Shown: piece by piece, positions 1 to 8,973 of the stretch | How positions within the stretch are numbered: the first letter of the stretch is position 1 | Layout of the letters: each line of letters begins with the position of its first letter | NCBI GenBank assembly: GCA_965225715.1 | Contig: CBDDBK010000004.1 | Span: forward strand, 689,481-753,480 | Reading direction: 5' to 3' | From: CBDDBK01 sp965225715 | GTDB lineage: Bacteria; Bacteroidota; Bacteroidia; Cytophagales; Flammeovirgaceae | Length of the DNA stretch: 64,000 nucleotides | The notes under the pieces: model-generated | The model's input: the letters and a program-made list of their open reading frames with translations, nothing else | Databases searched by the model: none | What the model was told of the DNA's origin: nothing | Made by a program: the position numbers and the translations under genes

Positions 1-449
1 AGTACAGCTACAAGCATATGAAGAGTAACAACTATAGGCGCTAAATCTGTAGAAACGACCACTGACCCCAACCAACCTTGGAAGCCAACTAAAATAAAAT
101 TTAAAAAACTTAAAGCAATAACTTTTTTATTTTTTTTCCAAAAATGCCAAGAAAAAAGAAAAGTTAAAAAGATAAAAAAGCCAATTAAGACCCCAACAAG
201 ACGGTTCACATATTCAACCCAAGTTTTAAAAGCATTAAAATTAGCAATTTCCTTACCAGCTACTTTAAAACGAGTTTTATAATCAGCAGGTAATTCAGAA
301 ACTTGGCTAGGAGGTATCCATTTTCCAAAACACTTGGGCCAATCAGGGCAACCCATACCCGAACCCGTACTCCGAACTATTCCCCCCAACAAAATCAAAA
401 TATAGATACTCCCAATAGTTAAAAGAGAAGAAAACTGAAAATAACGCAT
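1..449 (-). CDS. ctaA: Heme A synthase (COX15/CtaA), N-terminal part, cut by window edge
   Basis: The minus strand reads from an ATG at 447-449 without a stop to base 1, so only the first ~149 residues are present. A first membrane segment leads into GGIVRSTGSGMGCPDWPKC, the diagnostic COX15/CtaA signature after helix 1. Further on are a conserved EYVNRLVG segment and a second membrane stretch ending in GFQGWLGSVVVST. The enzyme oxidises heme O to heme A in the inner membrane for cytochrome oxidase assembly. A degenerate IS1-type transposase ends only 22 bp upstream, so the normal promoter region may have been altered. The family call is firm; the C-terminal half is outside the window. Confidence 0.9.
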   Translation of the reverse strand, partial: MRYFQFSSLLTIGSIYILILLGGIVRSTGSGMGCPDWPKCFGKWIPPSQVSELPADYKTRFKVAGKEIANFNAFKTWVEYVNRLVGVLIGFFIFLTFLFSWHFWKKNKKVIALSFLNFILVGFQGWLGSVVVSTDLAPIVVTLHMLVAV

Positions 450-471
450 AGGCTAATCACAAAAGGTAATG

Positions 472-729
472 TCAATATTTGAGTGATATGTTATAATTAA
501 CAATAAAGTCAAGAGTGAACCAAAAGTGGTTATCTTCGGATTTAGAAAAAGAAAGTGTCTTTCTTACAAATCTTCCTATGCGTTGTTTTAGCGTATTATT
601 CCAATGCTCTACATGATTGGTTTGCCCGGATTGTTTGCCTATACTATTATGGCTACCGGTGTCGATCACTTTTTCATATGCGGCATAAAAATCGCTGTAA
701 GTGGCACTAGCTTTATAGCTGCTAGGCAA
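472..729 (-). pseudogene. IS1-family transposase, C-terminal remnant
   Basis: The 85-residue reading frame matches the C-terminal third of IS1-type DDE transposases: a DFYAAYEKVI segment, then TNHVEHWNNTLKQRIGR, then RKTLSFSKS, then a final NYNISLKY. The N-terminal zinc-ribbon and first catalytic Asp are missing and no terminal inverted repeats are seen around it. It is different from the more complete IS1 copy at 53984-54810. It is a decayed insertion immediately upstream of ctaA. Confidence 0.75.
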
Positions 730-1021
730 ATAACTCTTATATTTACACTAGCCATATTTTAGTTATTCTATTTGAAAAAAGGATTTTTATAAGTTTTCAA
801 TATAGTTGATTTATGCATTTAGTTGGCTTAAAGATATCTTAACTAATTTATTGATAGAAAAATTTTTATAAAATAGAATTTAAAGTTTATATAGAACCTT
901 TAAATTCTAAATATTTTGAAAATCAAATATTTAGAGTTTTTATAAGAAAATCCTTATGATTATAGTTAAAAACCCAATAACTAATTTTTTAAATTGATTT
1001 ACAAAATTAATACTTACGTTT
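730..1021. other. AT-rich intergenic stretch with one inverted repeat
   Basis: No gene is seen. Positions 874-885 (TAGAATTTAAAG) and 898-909 (CTTTAAATTCTA) form a perfect 12-bp inverted repeat with a 12-nt loop. It lies downstream of the Nudix gene and may end its transcript, although the stem is AT-only. Around 760 there is a diverged TTGAAAAAAGGATTTTTA segment that resembles one end of the 89-bp repeat family described below. Confidence 0.4.
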
Positions 1022-1651
1022 TTAGAGTATTTTCCAAATATTCAAAAACTGTTCTAATATTAAAGCCGTTGCCCCCCAAATTTCGTGGTTTTCAAAACAA
1101 AAAACAGGCATTTTATACGCCATTTGCTTATACGTATAGGTTTTAAGATTTTTATTTTTAGGTTCTAAAAGCCAATTAATGTCTATTTCTATGATTTTTC
1201 TAACCTCTTTTTTTTCAAGTGTATAAACAGGTCTATTGGGCAAGTAAGCCACAAAAGGATAAACCAAAGCATTGCTAACCATTATATACAACTCCGATAA
1301 GCCTCCCAAAATATGGCTTGTCTTGATAGACACGCCGACTTCTTCTAAGGTTTCGCGAATGGCTGTCTCTTCCAACAAATTCTCATAGTCTTCTTTTTTA
1401 CCACCCGGAAAACAAATTTGCCCCCCATGCACCCCGTCATAGTCGGGTCTTTGCATAAATACGAGTTTCCATGTATTGCCATCTTTAAAAATCATGAGCG
1501 AAACAGCGCATATTTTGGCTTTTTCTTTAAAACTCGAAATAGAATGGTAATGTTGGACAGCCGAAGGGCGTGTCTCTTGCAGCATATTTTTGTTTTGGAA
1601 TAAATTCTGGCATCTATCCAAAAAAATATCTTCTTTATTAAAATCAACCAT
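1022..1651 (-). CDS. Nudix hydrolase, CoA pyrophosphatase (NudL-like)
   Basis: The 209-residue protein carries the extended Nudix box of the CoA-pyrophosphatase group: FPGGKKEDYE at about 101-110, then TAIRETLEEVGV about five residues later, with the REx2EE metal-binding core intact. The TAxRE spacing after FPGGK is that of NudL rather than of MutT. Such enzymes hydrolyse CoA and its derivatives to phosphopantetheine and 3',5'-ADP in the cytoplasm. It starts with ATG at 1651 and ends 24 bp before the downstream gene's stop region. Substrate choice is inferred from the motif only. Confidence 0.85.
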   Translation of the reverse strand: MVDFNKEDIFLDRCQNLFQNKNMLQETRPSAVQHYHSISSFKEKAKICAVSLMIFKDGNTWKLVFMQRPDYDGVHGGQICFPGGKKEDYENLLEETAIRETLEEVGVSIKTSHILGGLSELYIMVSNALVYPFVAYLPNRPVYTLEKKEVRKIIEIDINWLLEPKNKNLKTYTYKQMAYKMPVFCFENHEIWGATALILEQFLNIWKIL

Positions 1652-1675
1652 ATAGAAAAGCTCTAAAAATTTATC

Positions 1676-3730
1676 CTAATTCGTAATTTCTTTTTCTGTT
1701 TCCAAATACTGCTTCAGATTCCCTAACTTTAACTCTCTTGCCAGCCCTACAGCTTTAGCAATAGATTTTTTAGCTTCTGAAAGGCGATTTAATTTTTTTA
1801 AGACCAGAGCTTGATTCGCATAACTAATGGATAAGCCATCCTTATCGCCCAATTTTTTATAAATACTTTCTTCTTTTTTATGCAATGCCAAAGCCTCTTC
1901 CAAACGACCCCAATCTAAAAAAATTAATGCCTGATTGCCATAACTAGGTGCCAAACCAGCCGAATTACCCAGTTCTTTATAAATGCTTTCTTCTTTTTTA
2001 TGCAAGGCCAAAGCCTCCTCCAAACGACCCCAAGCCTGTAAAATTAATGCCTGATTGCCATAACTAATAGCCAAGCCCTCCCGATTGCCCAGTTCTTTAT
2101 AGATACTTTCCTCTTTTTTATGCAATGCCAAAGCCTCCTCCAAACGACCCCAGCGTTGAAGAATTGTAGCCTGATTGCCATAACTAGCAGCCAAGCCCGA
2201 CCGATTGCCCAGTTCTTTACAAATACTTTCTCCTTTTTTATGCAAAGCCAATGCCTCGTCTAAGCGACCCCAAGCCTTCAAAATTAATGCCTGATTGCCA
2301 TAACTAATAGCCAAGCCCTCCCGATTGCCCAGTTCTTTACAAATACTTTCTACTTTTTTATGCAAAGCCAAAGCCTCCTCCAAACGACCCCAGCGTTGAA
2401 GAATTGTAGCCTGATTGCCATAACTAGCAGCCAAGCCCTCCCGATTGCCCAGTTCTTTACAAATACTTTCTCCTTTTTTATGCAAAGCCAATGCCTCGTC
2501 TAAGCGACCCCAAGCCTTCAAAATTAATGCCTGATTGCCATAACTAATAGCCAAGCCCTCCCGATTGCCCAGTTCTTTACAAATACTTTCTCCTTTTTTA
2601 TGCAAAGCCAAAGCCTCCTCCAAACGATCCCAAGCGTACAGAATATAAGCCTGATTGCCATAAGTCCGAGCCAAGCCCTCCCGATTGCCCAGTTCTTTAT
2701 TTATAGCTTCCTCTTTTTTATGCAAAGCCAAAGCCTTCTCCAAGCGACCCCAAGAAAATAGAATACCAGCCTGATTGCCATAAGTCCGAGCCAAGCCCTC
2801 CCAATTGCCCAGTTCTTTATTTATAGCTTCCTCTTTTTTATGCAAAGCCAAAGCCTTCTCCAAGCGACCAAGGCCCTTTAAAATTAATGCCTGATTGCCA
2901 TAACAAGTCGCTAAATTTCCTTTATCATTGGTTTTTTTTAAACCCTTTTCCGTTTTTTTATGTAAAGCTAAAGCCTCTTTGAAAAAACCTCTTTGTTGTT
3001 TACTTATAGCTTCATAATGAACAGCTGAGGTTTCGTAAAAATGTTCCCTGCCTTGGGCTAAACGAAAAAGCCTACGGGCATAGAGTTCCATATCTGCCCA
3101 AGCGCCAAGGGCTAAGGTTATGTCTAAAATGCTATGGTATTTTTCAAAAAGCGTCTCTAAGTTGCTTTTCTTATCTTTTTCCAAAAGGAGAATATCGGCT
3201 TTAAGGGTTTCAAAATCTTGAACGTTTTGGGGGATACCGGCGTAGTCGGTATTTTGGTCGTAGAGGGCTTTTTGGTCTTTGAAAGCGGTTTGAGAACCAA
3301 GCGAAAGATAATCATAAGCCTGTTTTGTCAAAAAGTTTCGATGCTCCAAAGGCAGTAGAAAAAGCAAATGCCAGCCTTTTTGCGTAAATGGATTTCTAAA
3401 ACTCTGCAAAAAAGAAGCCAAATCTCCGATATTGATCCCCTCTAAAGTAATAATAAGGAGTTTGTTTTCCGGATATTTACTTTCCAAATAAGAAAGGCTT
3501 AGATCCTTTTGGGCAGGGTTTAAAATAGCCGTTTCGATATTTTTTGAACGGCAAATTTCACTTATATGGGTTTTCAAACCAACTTTTAAACGTTCCGAAT
3601 TAAAATATACGGTGGTTAGGAAATAGGTATTCAGCCTCAAAGAATCAAATTTATTCTTTAGATCATCTAACCAAATACTTTCTTTTTCTCCTAAATAATC
3701 TTGGAGTTTTTTATGCAAATCTTCCATCAT
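1676..3730 (-). CDS. TPR-repeat protein paired with an AAA+ ATPase
   Basis: A 684-residue soluble protein with no signal peptide. Residues 1 to about 250 form a unique N-terminal region with no recognised domain, including a hydrophobic strand-like KLLIITLEG. The rest is about ten 40-residue kinesin-light-chain-like tetratricopeptide modules of the form YGNQAxIL...GRLEEALALHKK. The repeats are nearly identical at DNA level (120-bp period), a sign of recent duplication. The start overlaps the end of the upstream ATPase gene by 20 bp, so the two are probably co-translated and work together. The combination recalls a split STAND-type NTPase/TPR sensor, but no effector domain is seen; that is inference. 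Confidence 0.7.
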   Translation of the reverse strand: MMEDLHKKLQDYLGEKESIWLDDLKNKFDSLRLNTYFLTTVYFNSERLKVGLKTHISEICRSKNIETAILNPAQKDLSLSYLESKYPENKLLIITLEGINIGDLASFLQSFRNPFTQKGWHLLFLLPLEHRNFLTKQAYDYLSLGSQTAFKDQKALYDQNTDYAGIPQNVQDFETLKADILLLEKDKKSNLETLFEKYHSILDITLALGAWADMELYARRLFRLAQGREHFYETSAVHYEAISKQQRGFFKEALALHKKTEKGLKKTNDKGNLATCYGNQALILKGLGRLEKALALHKKEEAINKELGNWEGLARTYGNQAGILFSWGRLEKALALHKKEEAINKELGNREGLARTYGNQAYILYAWDRLEEALALHKKGESICKELGNREGLAISYGNQALILKAWGRLDEALALHKKGESICKELGNREGLAASYGNQATILQRWGRLEEALALHKKVESICKELGNREGLAISYGNQALILKAWGRLDEALALHKKGESICKELGNRSGLAASYGNQATILQRWGRLEEALALHKKEESIYKELGNREGLAISYGNQALILQAWGRLEEALALHKKEESIYKELGNSAGLAPSYGNQALIFLDWGRLEEALALHKKEESIYKKLGDKDGLSISYANQALVLKKLNRLSEAKKSIAKAVGLARELKLGNLKQYLETEKEITN
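1830..2945 (-). repeat. Tandem 120-bp repeat (TPR-coding)
   Basis: About nine to ten tandem 120-bp units encode the 40-residue TPR modules. A higher-order 240-bp period is visible: the units centred near 2190 and 2430 are almost base-for-base the same, and 2221-2280 equals 2461-2520. Recombination or slippage here would change the TPR number without shifting the frame. Confidence 0.85.
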
Positions 3731-4964
3731 ATTCTGCGATATTATCTTTGATATAAGGGTTTAATTGGTAGTGGATATCCCCGTTGCTTTTTTTAGTATA
3801 AATGACAAGGTTACTTTTCAAACAATCTATAAAAGTAGGGGATTCCTCTTTTGTAAAAGTAGGTTGAGAATGCGTATATACTTTCATTAGAGTGTCTTTT
3901 AAAATGGCACCGGGTTTGCTAAGACGTGCCTGCATACCTTGTTTTAAATTAAAAATGCTATCCCAAATATGATCTTTATAGATCGTTTTACTTTTTTTAC
4001 TCATGGCTAAAAAAGCAGCTTCATGAACAATATTAATCAATTGACGGATATTACCTCCTGATTTGGTTACAGCTTCAGTCAAAGCCTCTTCTTTTATTAA
4101 TTCCTCTCCTTGTTCAATTCGAACTTGAATAATTTTTTTAAAAAGTTCCGAACCTTTTGAAAGATCAAAGCTAAAATCTTTAAAAAACTCGTACCTAAAA
4201 AAATCTTCAAAGCGCATATAAATAGGCAAAAGAATAATTTTTTTAGCTTTAATTTTATTGAGAGTAGATAGACTTTCGGCAAATAGTTTTTTTACCAAAT
4301 CTGTTTTATTTAGCTTTTCCCAACCATCGATAAGTAGTAAAATATTTTTGGCATTAAAATTTTTTCGTTGAATTTCAATAATTTCATTGATCGTTTCAAC
4401 CATATCATCCGGACGAATTTCAAAAGTTTTTTTAAACGATTTTCTGTATACTTGGTTCGCCTTATATCTGGTAAAAAGCTCTACTCCCACAGCTAATAAG
4501 TTATCCATATTAGGAATAAGCCCCTCCTCAGTAATAATTTTATCTCCTTTCAGCATTTCATATTTTGACCGGAGTTTTTCTTTAAACGTAAGTATTAATT
4601 CTTCGTTTCCTTGTATAATATGTTCGGCAACAGCCATCAAAATATCGGCAAAATGACCGTTTTCTTGACGTTCACCGATGTATGCCATAGGTTCTATATG
4701 AATAATATGATACTTATCACGAATGGATCTATTGGGCAAAAAAGTTAGGGCTGTTGTTTTTCCCGTTCCTGTTTGCCCAAATAGATAATAGGACTCATAA
4801 ACATTGGCATCTATTTCAATACGCCCTCGAAGGTCTTGAATAAGTGAATCAAAAATGGGAATATAAACATGATCATTTTTAAAACTTAACCCTTGTCTTG
4901 AATCCAGTATTTGGTACAAATCCGCCAAACTTTTAGCTGGTATAATTCTCTGTTGCTGACTCAT
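3711..4964 (-). CDS. AAA+ family P-loop ATPase
   Basis: The 417-residue protein has a Walker A GQTGTGKT at residues 63-70 and a Walker B ILLLIDGWEK at about 208-217 with Asp but no following Glu. A later GGNIRQLINIVHEAA resembles the sensor-2/lid region of ExeA/Orc1-type AAA+ proteins. The C-terminal ~80 residues look like a winged-helix-type tail. There is no membrane segment. It overlaps the downstream TPR gene by 20 bp. Neither gene matches a named system I recognise. Possible roles are signal sensing or phage defence, but the sequence does not decide. Confidence 0.75.
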   Translation of the reverse strand: MSQQQRIIPAKSLADLYQILDSRQGLSFKNDHVYIPIFDSLIQDLRGRIEIDANVYESYYLFGQTGTGKTTALTFLPNRSIRDKYHIIHIEPMAYIGERQENGHFADILMAVAEHIIQGNEELILTFKEKLRSKYEMLKGDKIITEEGLIPNMDNLLAVGVELFTRYKANQVYRKSFKKTFEIRPDDMVETINEIIEIQRKNFNAKNILLLIDGWEKLNKTDLVKKLFAESLSTLNKIKAKKIILLPIYMRFEDFFRYEFFKDFSFDLSKGSELFKKIIQVRIEQGEELIKEEALTEAVTKSGGNIRQLINIVHEAAFLAMSKKSKTIYKDHIWDSIFNLKQGMQARLSKPGAILKDTLMKVYTHSQPTFTKEESPTFIDCLKSNLVIYTKKSNGDIHYQLNPYIKDNIAEYDGRFA

Positions 4965-5051
4965 ATTTTAATTATTTTATTTGAAAAAAGATTTATTGAG
5001 ATAGTAAGTTTTAAGAAAAAAGGCTAGTGGTACTACCTTTTATAGGTATTG

Positions 5052-5828
5052 TCATATCATTTTCTCTAGTATTTCTTTCATCATTTTTGCAGCTAAAAAA
5101 GCGGTCATATTTTGAAAGTCTCTATTTGGATTATATTCGACAATGTCAGCTCCAATGATTTTAGAATCTAAGCTCTGAATTAAGTTAATTACTTGCCGGG
5201 AGGTTAATCCTCCGGGTTCATGATGCGAAACTCCGGGGGCAAATGCAGGATCAAATGCATCCATATCCAAAGAAATATACAATGGATTTTCAAATCTTGC
5301 TAGCATAGATAAATCCAAATTTTTCATTTCATGAATTTCGACTTTATATTTTTCTACCTGTTTGGCCTGATCGGTGTTTAAAGTTCTAATTCCAACTTGA
5401 ACCAACCTTATAGCAAACCCATTTTCCATAATTCTAGCAAATGGGCAAGCGTGAGAATATTTATCCCCTTCATAATTGTTGTATAAATCACAATGTGCAT
5501 CAATATGGAGAATATCCAATTTGGGATATTTTTTATTATAGGCTTTTATTATTGGAAATGTTATGGAATGATCTCCGCCTAAAGTAAAAACTTTAGTATT
5601 TGAATTAAGGTGCTTTTCGGTTATTTTCTCTATATCAAAATATTCAGATATTTCAAAATCGCCTTTATCCTCAATATTTAAATTGTCAATAGATTTTAAA
5701 CTTTCTGTAAACATATTTGAAGAAGCACAATATAAGGCTTTTCGAATCAAAGGTGGAGCAAGTTCTGGACCTCTTTGATAAGATGATTTTTCATCAAACT
5801 TTATTCCTTGTATAATTATTTTATTCAT
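5052..5828 (-). CDS. Agmatinase/arginase (ureohydrolase) family
   Basis: The manganese-binding motifs of ureohydrolases are all present: GGDHSITFP, then DAHCDLY, then SLDMDAFDPAFAPG followed by HHEPGGL. The chosen start is the ATG at 5826-5828 (MNKIIIQG), giving 258 residues. A start 14 codons further up would lie wholly inside trpS and adds no conserved sequence. The start overlaps the trpS stop as ATGAATAA, so translation is probably coupled. The family hydrolyses agmatine, arginine or a related guanidino compound to release urea. Agmatine is the most common substrate for proteins of this size, but formiminoglutamate or arginine cannot be excluded. Confidence 0.85.
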   Translation of the reverse strand: MNKIIIQGIKFDEKSSYQRGPELAPPLIRKALYCASSNMFTESLKSIDNLNIEDKGDFEISEYFDIEKITEKHLNSNTKVFTLGGDHSITFPIIKAYNKKYPKLDILHIDAHCDLYNNYEGDKYSHACPFARIMENGFAIRLVQVGIRTLNTDQAKQVEKYKVEIHEMKNLDLSMLARFENPLYISLDMDAFDPAFAPGVSHHEPGGLTSRQVINLIQSLDSKIIGADIVEYNPNRDFQNMTAFLAAKMMKEILEKMI

Positions 5829-6792
5829 AACCAAGTACTTTACGAATCTGTTGAAGTTTATTTCGAGCAATTATCTGAGCTTTACGTTCTCCATTTTGAA
5901 GAATAATTTCTAATTTTTCCGGATTATTAAGATAAAAATTAAAAATTTTCCGCTCTTTTTTAAACTTTACTAAAATAAGGTTAAAAAGAGCTTGTTTAGC
6001 TTCCCCATAACCATAATTACCTTTTAGATACTTCTTTTTTATATCTTCAATAGATTTAGAATCAGCAAGTAGACGATATAATTTAAATACAGTACAGGTT
6101 TTTGGGTCTTTAGGACTTTCTATCGTTAGACTATCGGTCTTGATAGACATGATTTGTTTGCGTAAGGCTTTGTCAGAGCTGAAAATATCAATTGTATTTT
6201 GATATGATTTACTCATTTTATGCCCATCTCTACCCGGTACAATTTTTGTATTTTCTTCGGTGAGGGCTTCGGGAATAACAAATATTTTACCAAAATGGTG
6301 ATTAAAAGATTGGGCAATATCTTTAGTCATTTCCAAATGCTGTTTTTGATCTTTGCCTACAGGTACTTCATTAGCGTCATAAAGTAGTATATCAGAAGCC
6401 ATTAAAACAGGATACGTAAAAAGTCCAGCATTAATATCTGATAGTTTTTCTTTTTTGTCCTTAAAAGAATGGGCATTAAGCAACATCGGATAAGGTGTTA
6501 AACAACTCAAATACCAGTTCAATTCGCAAACTTCATTTACTTTAGACTGGCGGTAGAAAATATGTTTTTCCGGATCTAAACCACAAGCTAACCAAGCGGC
6601 AGCTGTTGCTAAAACAGCATCTTTTCTAAATTTAGCCTCTTTGATAGAGGTTAAACTATGCAAATCAGCAATAAAAAAAAAAGCCTCATATTGATCTCTA
6701 TTTGCCAATTCTAAAGCCGGTTTTATAGCTCCTAATACATTACCCAAATGCGGATTACCAGAACTTTGAATACCCGTCAATATACGTTTCAT
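5821..6792 (-). CDS. trpS: Tryptophanyl-tRNA synthetase
   Basis: A 323-residue class Ic aminoacyl-tRNA synthetase of normal bacterial length. The GIQSSGNPHLGN segment holds the HIGH-type motif HLGN at residues 15-18, and KMSKS is at 192-196. It attaches tryptophan to tRNA-Trp in the cytoplasm. It is the first gene of a two-gene unit with the overlapping agmatinase. The upstream 200 bp is a divergent promoter region shared with the glucosaminidase gene. Confidence 0.96.
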   Translation of the reverse strand: MKRILTGIQSSGNPHLGNVLGAIKPALELANRDQYEAFFFIADLHSLTSIKEAKFRKDAVLATAAAWLACGLDPEKHIFYRQSKVNEVCELNWYLSCLTPYPMLLNAHSFKDKKEKLSDINAGLFTYPVLMASDILLYDANEVPVGKDQKQHLEMTKDIAQSFNHHFGKIFVIPEALTEENTKIVPGRDGHKMSKSYQNTIDIFSSDKALRKQIMSIKTDSLTIESPKDPKTCTVFKLYRLLADSKSIEDIKKKYLKGNYGYGEAKQALFNLILVKFKKERKIFNFYLNNPEKLEIILQNGERKAQIIARNKLQQIRKVLGYE

Positions 6793-6996
6793 TAATTTTT
6801 TGTTTATTATTTAAAAATTTATTAAATAAAAAGTGAAATTTAAATACTTTATAGTATATTTTTGTTTAAATTTGCAACATATGTATTTTTTGTATTAAAA
6901 TTTAAACAAATATTTTACCTTATTTTATAATTTATAATTCATAACTCATCAGGTATTATTCTTCTTATTTTAACAAACTTAAATTTAGATTAAAAA

Positions 6997-7980
6997 ATGA
7001 AAAAATATGAAATTGTTCTTAAAAAATTAGATCTAGCGTTCAGCTATTCGAATCATACAGTTACTTTTACTAAAGGACATAATTATTATATCATTAAAGT
7101 AAACACATTTTGGTTAGCGGTTATTGGCTCTGCTTTACTTCTGTTGGCGGGCTATTTAATATTTAGACCTCAAAGTTCGAACTCTGATCAATTTCTTGAA
7201 AATAGCCTGCGTTATCAGGTTATGGAAGATTTTTTATCAGGCAGCCATTTTGAGCCTATAATTTTAGAAGAATCAACTCATCAGGCTTTTATTCAAAATA
7301 AAGCCGCTGTCATTTATAAATATACAACTGAAAATAGGGTTTCGCGTATAGAACAACTAAACCCTAAAAGTATGCTTAAAATGGCAAGTGAAATTAGCGA
7401 TCTTTTTATTCAGCAGGTTTTAAAACCTCAAAATCCTGAAGCTCATGTTTGGCAATTCTTTGCTGATACTAGCGATCTTAATAAAATAAAAACCGCCGTA
7501 ATTGAGCAAACTAAATATCATATTCCTGCTTCTATTAAATTGGCTCAAGCCATTTTAGAAACAGGGTATGGTCGAAAAGTTACGGAAAATAATTACTTTG
7601 GATTAAAAGACAAAAATAATAGAACTAAACCCGTTTACACTTTGGAATATTATACCGAAAAGGAATATCAAGCTAATAAAATAAAAGTTTTAGAGTTTAA
7701 AAAAATACGTAAACGCGGACTTACCTTATACAAATGTAAAATTAAAGATAGCTTTAAGGGTTACACAACCCCATGGCATTCTTTTCGAGACCATTCTCTG
7801 TACCTTAACCACGAACAGCGCTATGCTTCTTTGTTTACTAATGGTAAAAACTACGAAGCCTGGGCTGATAAAATAGGCTCAACAAGACTTGGAGGACTTG
7901 GCTATGCAACTTCTCCAGTTTACGGGGAAGTTTTAAAAGCTATCATTAGACGCTACCATCTCGACCTTTTAGACCATTAA
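6997..7980 (+). CDS. Membrane-anchored glucosaminidase-domain peptidoglycan hydrolase
   Basis: A 327-residue protein with a cytoplasmic N-terminus, one membrane helix at about 38-56 and a periplasmic C-terminal glucosaminidase (FlgJ/LytG-type) domain. The domain shows IPASIKLAQAILETGYGR with the likely catalytic Glu at 188, then NNYFGLK, and the terminal YATSPVYGEVLKAII typical of the family. It is expected to cleave the glycan strand of peptidoglycan during growth or division. It is divergent to trpS and stands alone; a ~970-bp gene-free stretch follows. Confidence 0.88.
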   Translation: MKKYEIVLKKLDLAFSYSNHTVTFTKGHNYYIIKVNTFWLAVIGSALLLLAGYLIFRPQSSNSDQFLENSLRYQVMEDFLSGSHFEPIILEESTHQAFIQNKAAVIYKYTTENRVSRIEQLNPKSMLKMASEISDLFIQQVLKPQNPEAHVWQFFADTSDLNKIKTAVIEQTKYHIPASIKLAQAILETGYGRKVTENNYFGLKDKNNRTKPVYTLEYYTEKEYQANKIKVLEFKKIRKRGLTLYKCKIKDSFKGYTTPWHSFRDHSLYLNHEQRYASLFTNGKNYEAWADKIGSTRLGGLGYATSPVYGEVLKAIIRRYHLDLLDH

Positions 7981-8973
7981 GCTTTTGATAAACTATTTTT
8001 ATATTGCTTATGATTTTATAGCTCAAATTTATAGCTCAAATATCTAAAATTAAAGTTCATGAGAATAAAAAAGGTTCGCTGATAAAACTTGTGATTTTTT
8101 AAGTAAGCACTTTGGTTTTGAAATAGTCAAGATTAGTAGTTTTTTACTAATGTATACTTTTTAAGACCTTTATATGCACATTATCAATGACTTATGAGTA
8201 TAAAAACCATAAAACTGTTTTTTTATAATTACTTTATAATCAAGTAATTAAATTTTTTATAAATTTATAAAATACTGATAATCAAATATTTACTATATCA
8301 AATGGTGCAAAAGTCTAAAAGAGTTGTAGAATATTTTTTTGAAATAAACGAAGCAACTTTTTATATTTACTTTCAAAATTGATGTTCTCTTCCATAGCAT
8401 CAGCACATTTATAAATTGAGCAAGTGCATTGGTTGATGATTAAAAGAAACCAAAAGCATTATTTTTTTTATAAATATCTATATGATGGAAAGCGAAGTTT
8501 TTTTTATATTCTTGATATCAAGAAGTTTAAATGTTAAAAAAAGATAAATTAATCTTCAATATAAATACTTTAACTTCCTTTAGCTCTCCTATAAACTTTT
8601 CTGAAAATAGTTAAATAACTTAATTCTAATTATATAATAGTTAAACTATTATAAAAAGTGTACATTAGTAAAACTTTTCCCAGAAATATTTCGAACGATT
8701 ACTAATATTCAGACTACATTTTAGCTTTTGAAATATGTAGGAATATTTTTTCTATAAATACTTTTTTATCTAATTTTGCATCTATATAACTTATTGATTC
8801 AAAATTTATAGTTAAAATATTGCTTAATAAGTTAAAAATATTAAATTATTTCATTCATAAAAAATAGTTTTAACCAGTAAGATTAAGATATAATTTATTG
8901 AAAACCAAATACTTTTTGACATACCTATAAATTTTTACAACCTAACAGATTATTGAATTGTTTTTTTCAGATA
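7981..8973. other. Long AT-rich intergenic region
   Basis: Almost 1 kb with no intact gene. Apart from the IS4-type remnant at 8315-8431 it holds scattered AT-rich direct and inverted repeats. A TAATTTTG at 8771-8778 fits the Bacteroidota -7 element TAnnTTTG, but no matching -33 box lies at the right distance, so no promoter is claimed. The length and decay suggest a former insertion. Confidence 0.4.
8315..8431 (-). pseudogene. IS4-like transposase, N-terminal remnant
   Basis: On the minus strand a short open stretch reads SIYKCADAMEENINFESKYK then LLRLFQKNI before a stop at 8315. The pattern matches the N-terminal DNA-binding portion of IS4-group transposases (SKYKRLxRFF). The catalytic domain is absent. 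A C-terminal remnant of the same type of transposase survives at 24159-24425. Confidence 0.4.

Noticed and set aside
5829..5870. Longer agmatinase start at 5870
   Set aside because: It lies wholly within trpS, adds no conserved residues, and the ATG overlapping the trpS stop is the natural start.
6857..6864. Bacteroidota -7 promoter box (TATTTTTG) before the glucosaminidase gene; similar boxes at 8771 and 24535
   Set aside because: No -33 TTTG at the proper distance. In DNA this AT-rich the 8-base pattern occurs often by chance.
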